Assembly: GCA_003387805.1 (NCBI GenBank)
Contig: QGSR01000123.1
Coordinates: 1 to 6,127 of the forward strand
Direction of reading: 5' to 3'
Source of the DNA: Bacillota bacterium
GTDB taxonomy: Bacteria; Bacillota; Limnochordia; Limnochordales; ZCTH02-B6
DNA: 6,127 nt
The translations under genes were made by a program, and so were the position numbers. Shown piece by piece: positions 1 through 5,618 of this stretch; positions within the stretch are counted from its first letter, which is position 1, and each line of letters starts with the position of its first letter. Under the pieces are notes generated by a model, which saw only the letters and a program-made list of their open reading frames with translations, did no database searches and had not been told where the DNA came from.

Positions 1-93
1 GGGGGGCGGCCGCCCCGCCGGTCCGGGGCGGGGTTCGTCGCGTTCTTCCTCGGGATTGTGGCCGCTGCGCTGGGCGCGGCGAACGTTTCGGCA
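1..93 (+). other. Sec-type signal peptide of the GH57 enzyme (partial)
   Basis: In the GH57 frame the first codons give a basic n-region (RPPRR), a hydrophobic core (FVAFFLGIVAAALGAANV) and an A-X-A-like end, V-S-A at 85-93. Signal peptidase I cleavage is therefore expected before the Gln codon at 94. An Ala/Pro-rich linker (about 97-150) leads into the catalytic domain. The n-region begins outside the window. The exact cleavage site is inference. Confidence 0.75.
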
Positions 94-3000
94 CAGGGCG
101 CCGCGCCGGGGGCCGTTGCGCCGGCGCCGGCGGCGGACGAGGCCACGCCGCTGAACGTGGCCTTCGTCTGGCACCAGCACCAGCCGCTGTACACCGATCC
201 GGCCACGGGCGAGGCCTTTTTGCCTTGGGTGCGCATGCACGCCATCAAAGACTACTACGATATGGCCGCCGTTTTGCTGGAGTACCCGTCGGTGAAGGCC
301 ACGTTCAACCTGGTGCCGTCGCTCATCGACCAGCTGCTGGCCTACTACGACGGCGAGCCGCGGGATGTGTACCAAAAGATGGCCCTCATCCCGGCGGACC
401 AGCTCGGCGACGACGAGAAGGCCTTCTTGCTGCGGCGGTTTTTTGATGCCAACTGGGACAAGGTTATCGCCCGCTACCCGCGCTACCAGGAGCTCCTGAA
501 CAAGCGGGGACCGGACGGGTCGGATGCGGCCATCGCCGAGGCGATGACGCGCTTCACCGAGCAGGATTATCGGGACTTGCAGGTGTGGTTTGACCTGGCG
601 TGGTTTGACCCGGATTTCCTGGAGAATGATTCGGACCTGGCCGCGCTGGTGCGGCGGGGCCGCGGCTTTACCGAAGAGGACAAGCAGGTCATCCGGGCCA
701 AGCAGACGGCCATCATCCGGGAAGTCCTGCCGCTGCACCGGCGGATGCAGGAATCGGGGCAGATCGAGATCATTACGACGCCGTACGCGCATCCGATTTT
801 GCCGTTGCTCTACGACACCGACGTGGCGCGCATCGCCTCGCCCGACCTGCCGCTGCCGGGCGTGCGGTTTGCGTATCCGGAGGACATCGCCCGGCACCTG
901 GAGCGGGGCGTGGAGAACTACCGCACCCATTTCGGGCGGGCCCCGCGGGGCGTGTGGCCGTCGGAGCAGGCGGTGTCCAAGTACATCGTGCCGTATGTGG
1001 CCCGGGCGGGCTTTGACTGGATGATCTCCAGCGAAGGAGTTCTGGAGAAGACGCTGGGCGTCCAGATTCGGGGCATCGACGGCACGGTGGTGCGGCCGGA
1101 CTTGCTGTATCAGGCGTACGTGGCCGAGTGGGACGGCGAGCGGGTCGCGATTTTGTTCCGGGACATCGTGCTGTCGGACCGGGTCGGGTTTGAGTATTCG
1201 GGCATGAGCGGGCGGGCCGCGGCGGCGGACCTCATCGGGTATTTGCACCGGGTGCGGCGGGAGCTGGGCCCGGCGGCGGGCGAGAAAGTCGTCGTCATCG
1301 CCCTGGACGGCGAAAACGCCTGGGAGCATTACGACAACGACGGCAAGGAATTTTTCCACGCGCTGTACAGCGCTTTGGAGAGCGACCCGCTGCTGAACAC
1401 GGTGACCGTGTCCGAGTATTTGGCGGCGCACCCGCCCACCGTCGTGCTGGATGATTTGTGGACCGGCTCGTGGATCAACAGCGATTTGGAAACGTGGATC
1501 GGCGAAAACGAGGAGAATGTGGCGTGGTCGCTGCTGGCCGAGGCGCGGGCGGCGCTGGCCCGCTACGAAGACGAGCACGGCGGCGACCCGGCGCATGCGG
1601 CGCGCATCGCCGCTGCGTGGGAAGCCATGCTGGCGGCCCAGGGCAGCGACTGGTTCTGGTGGTACGGCTCGGACCAGGACTCGGGCAACGACGCGGCCTT
1701 CGACCGGCTGTTCCGGCGCCATGTGGCCGCCGTTTACGAGAGTCTGGGGCTGGAGGTGCCGGCGCGGCTGCTGCGGCCCATCGTGGCGCCGGCCCCGGCG
1801 CAGCCGGCCGTGGCGCTATCGGGGCTCAGCGCGCCGGTGGCCGACGGCTGGGCCGACTTCCAGGAGTGGGACGCGGCGGCCCGCTACGACGCCGTGGACG
1901 AAGACGGGCTGCTGCGGGCGCTGTATTTGGCTGTTGACAACCAGCAGCTGACGGTGCGGGTCAACTTCGACCGGCAGGCGCGGCAGCTGGCGGGCCAGCC
2001 GCTGGAGCTCCTGCTGTACTTGGACCATCCGACGAAGGAACCGGTCAACGACACGATCCGCTACGGCGTGATGGGAGCGAGCGCCGCGGGCGATGCGGGC
2101 GCCGCGGGCACTGCGGGCGCTGCGGGCACGGGGCCGGCGCCGGCGGCCGCGGTGCCGCCGCCGGCGTCCCCGGCGGGCGTCGCCGAGCTGGGCTTCGGGC
2201 CGGCCTACGAGGTGCGGCTGGACTTCGCCACGGCGCCGGCGGGGCTGCGGCCCACGGTGACGGTGTCCGAGGCCGCGGGCCACGGCGCGTGGCGGGAAGT
2301 GGCGACGCTGCGGCAGGCCGGGCTGGGCGGCGTTTTCGAGGCCCGCATTCCCTTCGACCTGCTGGGTTACGAACCGGGCGACCCGGTGCGGGTGGTGGCG
2401 GTGCTGGCCGAGCATGTGACCGACAGCGCCGGGGCGGCGGCAGAGGACGCCGGAGCGGACGGGCAGCACCTGGGCGCCCCGGCCGGCGGCGCCGGCGGCC
2501 CGGGAGCCGTCGTCGTCGAGCGGGAGCGGCTGCCGGCGGACGGGCCGGCGGTGGTGTTCGTGCCGCGGCCCACCGAGGGCACCCTGGTTTTCCGCATGGA
2601 CGATCCCGAAGGCGACGACTACGGACCGGGCACGTACACGTATCCGCTGAATGCGGTGTTCGAGCCGGGCGTGTTCGACATGACGTCCTTTGAGGTGTAC
2701 GAGACGGAGAGCGACGTCATCTTCCACGTGCAGTTCAAAGGGCCCGTCAACAACGTGTGGGGCTCGCCCATCGGCCTGTCGGTGCAGACCATTGACATCT
2801 ACATCGATACCGACGGCGTGGCCGGGTCGGGCAGCACCGAGGCGCTGGCGGGGCGGCGGGTGCGCATCGCCGAGGACAGCGCGTGGGAGTACGCCGTCTG
2901 GGTCGAGGGCTGGAACCAGGCGCTGTTCAGCGCCGACGGCACGGCGCTGCCGGCCCGGGTGCGGGCGGTGACGGACCCCATTCACCGGCGGGTCACGATT

Positions 3001-3276
3001 CAAGTGCCGAAGGCGGCCATCGGCGCGCCGCAGCCGCACTGGGGCTACGTCGTGCTCATTCTGGGCCAGGAGGGCTTCCCGGCCTCCGACTCGCTGCGGG
3101 TGCGCGAAGTGGTGCGCGTGGCCCAGGAATGGCGCTTCGGCGGCGGCCATGACGGTCCCTTCGACCCCAACGTCATCGACATGCTGGCGCCGGCGGGCCA
3201 GCAGGAGCGGCAGCTGTCGGGCTATGACGCCGACGCGGGCGTCCTGGCCGAGATTCGGGCGGTGCGGGCGGACTGA
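1..3276 (+). CDS. Secreted GH57 alpha-amylase/amylopullulanase-type glycoside hydrolase, 5' partial
   Basis: Predicted extracellular retaining hydrolase of alpha-1,4 (possibly also alpha-1,6) glucan links. The frame is open from base 1, and an in-frame secretion signal covers about bases 13-93, so the start lies upstream; the GTG at 58 would cut the signal in half. 1091 codons are visible. GH57 conserved regions appear in order: HQHQP (172-186), ITTPYAHPILPLL (772-810), GVWPSE (949-966, Glu at 964 the expected nucleophile), LDGENAWE (1303-1326, Asp at 1306 the expected acid/base) and GSWINSDLETWIGE (1465-1506). A helical segment with WFWWYGSDQDSG (1651-1686) follows. About 1810-2420 looks like a DOMON/CBM9-like beta-sandwich, interrupted by Gly/Ala-rich sequence. 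About 2581-3220 (DDPEGDDYGPGTYTYP, IDIYIDTDG, WRFGGG, NVIDML) resembles glucodextranase domain C. No lipobox, sortase or SLH anchor is seen. GH57 membership is firm; amylase versus amylopullulanase cannot be decided by reading. Confidence 0.9.
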   Translation, partial: GGRPPRRSGAGFVAFFLGIVAAALGAANVSAQGAAPGAVAPAPAADEATPLNVAFVWHQHQPLYTDPATGEAFLPWVRMHAIKDYYDMAAVLLEYPSVKATFNLVPSLIDQLLAYYDGEPRDVYQKMALIPADQLGDDEKAFLLRRFFDANWDKVIARYPRYQELLNKRGPDGSDAAIAEAMTRFTEQDYRDLQVWFDLAWFDPDFLENDSDLAALVRRGRGFTEEDKQVIRAKQTAIIREVLPLHRRMQESGQIEIITTPYAHPILPLLYDTDVARIASPDLPLPGVRFAYPEDIARHLERGVENYRTHFGRAPRGVWPSEQAVSKYIVPYVARAGFDWMISSEGVLEKTLGVQIRGIDGTVVRPDLLYQAYVAEWDGERVAILFRDIVLSDRVGFEYSGMSGRAAAADLIGYLHRVRRELGPAAGEKVVVIALDGENAWEHYDNDGKEFFHALYSALESDPLLNTVTVSEYLAAHPPTVVLDDLWTGSWINSDLETWIGENEENVAWSLLAEARAALARYEDEHGGDPAHAARIAAAWEAMLAAQGSDWFWWYGSDQDSGNDAAFDRLFRRHVAAVYESLGLEVPARLLRPIVAPAPAQPAVALSGLSAPVADGWADFQEWDAAARYDAVDEDGLLRALYLAVDNQQLTVRVNFDRQARQLAGQPLELLLYLDHPTKEPVNDTIRYGVMGASAAGDAGAAGTAGAAGTGPAPAAAVPPPASPAGVAELGFGPAYEVRLDFATAPAGLRPTVTVSEAAGHGAWREVATLRQAGLGGVFEARIPFDLLGYEPGDPVRVVAVLAEHVTDSAGAAAEDAGADGQHLGAPAGGAGGPGAVVVERERLPADGPAVVFVPRPTEGTLVFRMDDPEGDDYGPGTYTYPLNAVFEPGVFDMTSFEVYETESDVIFHVQFKGPVNNVWGSPIGLSVQTIDIYIDTDGVAGSGSTEALAGRRVRIAEDSAWEYAVWVEGWNQALFSADGTALPARVRAVTDPIHRRVTIQVPKAAIGAPQPHWGYVVLILGQEGFPASDSLRVREVVRVAQEWRFGGGHDGPFDPNVIDMLAPAGQQERQLSGYDADAGVLAEIRAVRAD
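2074..2178 (+). repeat. Gly/Ala/Pro low-complexity insertion with 9-base tandem repeats, in the GH57 gene
   Basis: A 35-codon Gly/Ala/Thr/Pro stretch splits the first C-terminal beta-sandwich, between a strand ending RYGVM and one starting VAELGFG. Inside it, 2095-2130 is four tandem 9-base units of the form GCGGGC plus a variable codon (GCC, ACT, GCT, ACG). They encode Ala-Gly-Ala/Thr and also read as two 18-base units (AGAAGT, then AGAAGT with the last codon changed from ACT to ACG). The reading frame is kept, so it is probably a tolerated loop expansion by replication slippage. Confidence 0.75.
2422..2508 (+). other. Second Gly/Ala-rich linker in the GH57 protein
   Basis: A stretch of 29 codons, mostly Gly, Ala, Asp and Pro, directly follows the strand VVAVLAEHV and precedes VVVERERLPADGP. 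It probably links the first beta-sandwich module to the C-terminal glucodextranase-C-like module at about 2581. Unlike the insertion at 2074-2178 it shows no clean tandem DNA unit. Confidence 0.55.
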
Positions 3277-3410
3277 ACGCTGTGCAAGGTGGCAGGAACG
3301 GTTCGGTCCGGCTTCGGGGCGTTGCCGACGGACGGGACCCACGCGGGCCCTTCGGCCGAGCGGCGGAGCGCAGCCGCGGGCCCTGCCGGGGGCCGTACAG
3401 TTCGCAGCGG

Positions 3411-3422
3411 CGGTCCGGACCG
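3411..3422. promoter_or_regulatory. 12-base perfect palindrome upstream of the GH13 gene, possible operator
   Basis: CGGTCCGGACCG is exactly self-complementary with a central CG step, and it ends 50 bases before the ATG of the neopullulanase-like gene. LacI-family regulators, which often control maltodextrin genes, bind palindromes with a central CG, so an operator role is conceivable. Perfect short palindromes also arise by chance in such G+C-rich DNA, and no regulator gene is in view. Confidence 0.25.
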
Positions 3423-3451
3423 GTTTGCGGCCGCCGCGGCCGTCCCGTCCC

Positions 3452-3470
3452 GGGAGGAAAGCCGAGAGGG
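3452..3470 (+). promoter_or_regulatory. Ribosome binding region of the GH13 gene
   Basis: Two purine-rich stretches lie just before a cluster of in-frame ATGs at 3473, 3476 and 3482: GGGAGG (3452-3457) and GAGAGGG (3464-3470). GAGAGGG is 2, 5 and 11 bases from those ATGs, while GGGAGG is 15 bases from the first. Spacing alone slightly favours 3476 or 3482. The three starts differ by at most three residues. Confidence 0.55.
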
Positions 3471-3472
3471 CG

Positions 3473-5509
3473 ATGATGGGCATGGTGGAACATAAGGCGA
3501 TGCCGCCGTACGCCTACCCGCTGGACGGGCGGACGCTGCGGGTCGTCGTGCGGGCGGCCAAAGGCACGCTGAAGTCCGTCACGGCGGTGTACGGCGACCG
3601 CTACGCGCCGGTGGAGGAAGCCGAGACGGCGCGGCTGGAGCGGGCCGGGTCCGACGCCCGGCACGACTACTTCCAGGGCGAGCTGCGCCTGTCGCCGCCG
3701 CGGTTTCGCTATGCGTTCCTTCTGGACGACGGCACGGACCGCCGCTGGCTCAGCGAAGCCGGGCTCAGCGACGCGCCGCCGCGCCATGGGTTTTTCCAGT
3801 ACCCGTACATCAACGCCGCGGACCTGTACGACGTGCCGGACTGGCTGGTGGACGGCGTGGTGTACCAGATTTTCCCAGAGCGGTTCGCCAACGGCAATCC
3901 GGCCAACGACCCGCCGGGCGTGCGGCCCTGGCACGACCAGCGGCCTACGGCCACGTCGTTTTACGGCGGCGACCTGGAGGGCGTCATCCAGCGGCTGTCG
4001 CACCTGGAAGAGCTGGGCGTGACGGTGCTGTACCTGACGCCGGTGTTTGCGTCGCCGTCCAACCACAAGTACGACACGACCGACTATTACCAGGTCGACC
4101 CGCACTTCGGCGACCAGGAAACCCTGAAGGAGCTGGTGCGGCAGTGCCACGCCCGGGGCATCCGGGTCATTTTGGACGCGGTGTTCAACCACAGCGGGTT
4201 TGACTTCTTTGCGTTCAAGGACGTGCGGGAGCGGGGCGCCGAGTCGCCGTATGCCAACTGGTTTCACATTCACGGCTTCCCCGTGCGGACGGAGCCTGTG
4301 CCCAACTACGAAACGTTCGCCAACGCGCTGCCGTTTATGCCGAAGCTGCGCACGGAGACGCCGGAGCTGCGGGCGTATTTGCTGGACGTGGCCCGCTACT
4401 GGATTGAAACGTGCGACATCGACGGCTGGCGCATCGACGTGGCCAACGAGGTGGACCACGCCTTCTGGCGGGAGTTTCGGCGGACCGTGCGGGCGGCGAA
4501 GCCTGACGCGTACATCGTGGGCGAAATTTGGCACGAGGCGCTGCCGTGGCTTCTGGGCGACCAGTTTGACGGCGTCACCAACTATCCGGTGCGGGAGGCG
4601 GCGCTGGACTTTTTCGCCCGGGGCCGCATCGGCGCCGACGGGTTCGCCGAGGCGCTGGTGCAAAACATGTTCGCCTACCCGCTGCCCGCGCTGCAGGGGT
4701 CGTGGAACTTGCTGGGCAGCCACGACACCGAGCGGATTATGACGGCGTGCGGCGGCGACCCGCGCAAGGCCGCGCTGGCCGCGGTGTTCAACATGACGTG
4801 GATTGGCACGCCGATGATTTATTACGGCGATGAGATCGGCATGGAGGGCGAAACCGACCCGGACTGCCGGCGGCCGATGATCTGGGACCGGGCTGGGGCC
4901 GCGGCCGGCGGTCCTTCCGGGGAGGGCGTCTCGGGCGGCGGTTCCTCGGGGGACGTCGTTGCGCCGGACGCCGAAAGGGCCGCTGCAGCCGGGGACAAGC
5001 CCGCCCGCCGGGGCCGGTGGAACGAGCCTCTGTTTCAGCTCTACAAGCGGCTGGTGCGGCTGCGGCGGGAGACCGACGCCTTGCGCCGGGGCGAGGCCCG
5101 GATTTTGCACGCGGATCCGGCGGCGAACACGGTCGCGTACCGGCGGGGCGGCGAAGAGGACGGCGTAGTCGTCGTCCTCAACAACTCGCCGCGGGCGCGG
5201 GAGGTGCCGACGGCCGAGCTCTTTGGGGCGCGGGGCGGGGCCGGGCGCGGCGGGGCCGGCGCCGGGCGCGCCGGGGTTGGCAACGGGAACGGGGCCGCCG
5301 ACGACCGCCACGCGGACGACGGCGCCGGCGCCAAGGCACACGGCCCAGACGATGCGGTGAGCCGCCGGCAGGACGCCGGCGCCTGGACGGCCGCCGTGCT
5401 GCTGGACTGCACGGACGGCATCGCTTTCGGCGCCCAGTGGCCCGTCGGCCCGCAGGACGGCAGCGTGCGGGTGCCGCCCTACGGTGCGCTCTTGCTGAAG
5501 CGCTCGTGA
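3473..5509 (+). CDS. Neopullulanase/cyclomaltodextrinase-type alpha-glycosidase (GH13_20) with CBM34-like N-domain
   Basis: Predicted cytoplasmic enzyme hydrolysing cyclodextrins, pullulan and branched or linear maltodextrins; no signal peptide. It has 678 residues from ATG 3473 (3476 and 3482 also possible). Residues about 10-125 form the CBM34-like domain, and the GH13 barrel opens with VVYQIFPERF (3857-3886). Conserved regions: DAVFNH (4175-4192), the subfamily mark MPKLR (4337-4351), GWRIDVANEV (nucleophile Asp322, codon 4436), GEIWHE (acid/base Glu351, codon 4523) and LLGSHDTER (Asp418, codon 4724). The spacings of 29 and 67 residues equal those recalled for Geobacillus neopullulanase (Asp328, Glu357, Asp424), which also supports the start. 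Family members are about 585-590 residues; the roughly 95 extra are two low-complexity insertions (4889-5017 and 5228-5383). The gene lies 196 bases after the GH57 gene and 109 before the GH31-like gene. Neopullulanase, cyclomaltodextrinase and maltogenic amylase cannot be told apart by sequence. Confidence 0.93.
   Translation: MMGMVEHKAMPPYAYPLDGRTLRVVVRAAKGTLKSVTAVYGDRYAPVEEAETARLERAGSDARHDYFQGELRLSPPRFRYAFLLDDGTDRRWLSEAGLSDAPPRHGFFQYPYINAADLYDVPDWLVDGVVYQIFPERFANGNPANDPPGVRPWHDQRPTATSFYGGDLEGVIQRLSHLEELGVTVLYLTPVFASPSNHKYDTTDYYQVDPHFGDQETLKELVRQCHARGIRVILDAVFNHSGFDFFAFKDVRERGAESPYANWFHIHGFPVRTEPVPNYETFANALPFMPKLRTETPELRAYLLDVARYWIETCDIDGWRIDVANEVDHAFWREFRRTVRAAKPDAYIVGEIWHEALPWLLGDQFDGVTNYPVREAALDFFARGRIGADGFAEALVQNMFAYPLPALQGSWNLLGSHDTERIMTACGGDPRKAALAAVFNMTWIGTPMIYYGDEIGMEGETDPDCRRPMIWDRAGAAAGGPSGEGVSGGGSSGDVVAPDAERAAAAGDKPARRGRWNEPLFQLYKRLVRLRRETDALRRGEARILHADPAANTVAYRRGGEEDGVVVVLNNSPRAREVPTAELFGARGGAGRGGAGAGRAGVGNGNGAADDRHADDGAGAKAHGPDDAVSRRQDAGAWTAAVLLDCTDGIAFGAQWPVGPQDGSVRVPPYGALLLKRS
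4889..5017 (+). other. Low-complexity insertion 1 in the GH13 enzyme
   Basis: Forty-three codons rich in Gly, Ala and Ser sit between the conserved CRRPMIWD (end of the catalytic barrel) and NEPLFQLYKRLVRLR (helix leading to the C-terminal domain). As I recall, characterised relatives have only a few residues here. The insertion is in frame and leaves the flanking motifs intact, so a surface loop is likely. Confidence 0.7.
5228..5383 (+). other. Low-complexity insertion 2 in the GH13 enzyme
   Basis: About 52 codons of Gly, Ala, Arg and Asp separate two strands of the C-terminal beta-domain, VVVVLNNSPRAREVPTAELF and WTAAVLLDCTDG. Relatives have a short turn at this point. The 5' end is G-tract DNA (GGGG at 5225, 5232, 5237 and 5252; GGG at 5243). 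The middle is more polar (GNGNGAADDRHADD), unlike the pure Gly/Ala repeats of gene 3. Confidence 0.7.
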
Positions 5510-5520
5510 ATCAGCTGGTG

Positions 5521-5561
5521 GTGGCGGCGGTTGTGGAAAAACCTGCCAGCCACGCCGCCAC
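5521..5561. repeat. Inverted repeat between the GH13 and GH31-like genes
   Basis: GTGGCGGCG (5521-5529) and CGCCGCCAC (5553-5561) are perfect 9-base complements around a 23-base spacer, starting 12 bases after the GH13 stop. The stem is strong, but no T-run follows directly; the only one, TTTTT, is at 5594-5598, 33 bases on. It could be an attenuating or RNA-stabilising stem-loop rather than a standard intrinsic terminator, or chance in G+C-rich DNA. Confidence 0.35.
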
Positions 5562-5602
5562 GCCGCCGAGCCGGTGTTAGCGAGCTTTACTGATTTTTCC
5601 GT

Positions 5603-5613
5603 GAGGAGTGGAG
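5603..5613 (+). promoter_or_regulatory. Ribosome binding site of the GH31-like gene
   Basis: GAGGAG (5603-5608) lies 10 bases before the ATG at 5619, and a second GGAG (5610-5613) lies 5 bases before it. This fixes ATG 5619 as the start over the in-frame GTG at 5601, which has only pyrimidine/T-rich sequence upstream. Confidence 0.75.
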
Positions 5614-5618
5614 TTGAG

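Larger units (their letters stand above)
3277..3472 (+). other. Intergenic gap between the GH57 and GH13 genes
   Basis: This 196-base G+C-rich gap has no convincing gene. It contains a 10-base direct repeat CGCGGGCCCT (3342-3351 and 3375-3384), each copy with the self-complementary GGGCCC core, so the two could pair in RNA. It also contains the perfect palindrome at 3411-3422 and a NotI-like GCGGCCGC at 3427-3434. No T-tract terminator follows the GH57 stop and no clear -35/-10 pair is visible, so the genes may be co-transcribed. The frame of gene 2 stays open across the gap, which is expected at this base composition and is not taken as coding. Confidence 0.6.

Noticed and set aside
58..60. 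GTG at 58 as the true start of the GH57 gene.
   Set aside because: There is no Shine-Dalgarno sequence before it, and it falls inside the hydrophobic core of a signal peptide whose basic part is encoded upstream in the same open frame.
1451..1951. Overlapping plus-strand open frames inside the GH57 gene.
   Set aside because: Arg/Trp/Cys-rich out-of-frame translations with no domain; they are shadows of the GH57 reading frame.
3277..3410. A T-box or other riboswitch suggested by GGGACCC and repeated GCGGGCCC sequences.
   Set aside because: No T-box consensus, specifier stem or antiterminator pairing could be traced, and downstream there is no aminoacyl-tRNA or amino-acid gene. The G+C-rich repeats alone are not enough.
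3149..3472. A 108-residue N-terminal extension of the GH13 protein starting at ATG 3149.
   Set aside because: It would overlap the end of the GH57 gene by over 120 bases, is Arg/Pro-rich with no domain, and lacks a good ribosome binding site. The family starts just before the CBM34-like domain, matching ATG 3473-3482.
1816..3483. A 555-codon open frame on the minus strand.
   Set aside because: Antisense to the GH57 C-terminal modules, with Arg/His/Pro-rich composition and no recognisable motif; a base-composition shadow.
4337..4351. MPKLR instead of the textbook MPKLN in the GH13_20 fingerprint, as a novelty.
   Set aside because: From memory, MPKLR also occurs in characterised members such as the Thermoactinomyces TVAII enzyme, so it is ordinary variation.
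5553..5600. An intrinsic terminator after the GH13 gene using TTTTT at 5594-5598.
   Set aside because: The T-run is 33 bases past the stem and no stable hairpin directly precedes it.
5601..5603. In-frame GTG at 5601 as the start of the GH31-like gene.
   Set aside because: The sequence upstream is T-rich without a ribosome binding site, while ATG 5619 has GAGGAG and GGAG at suitable spacing.
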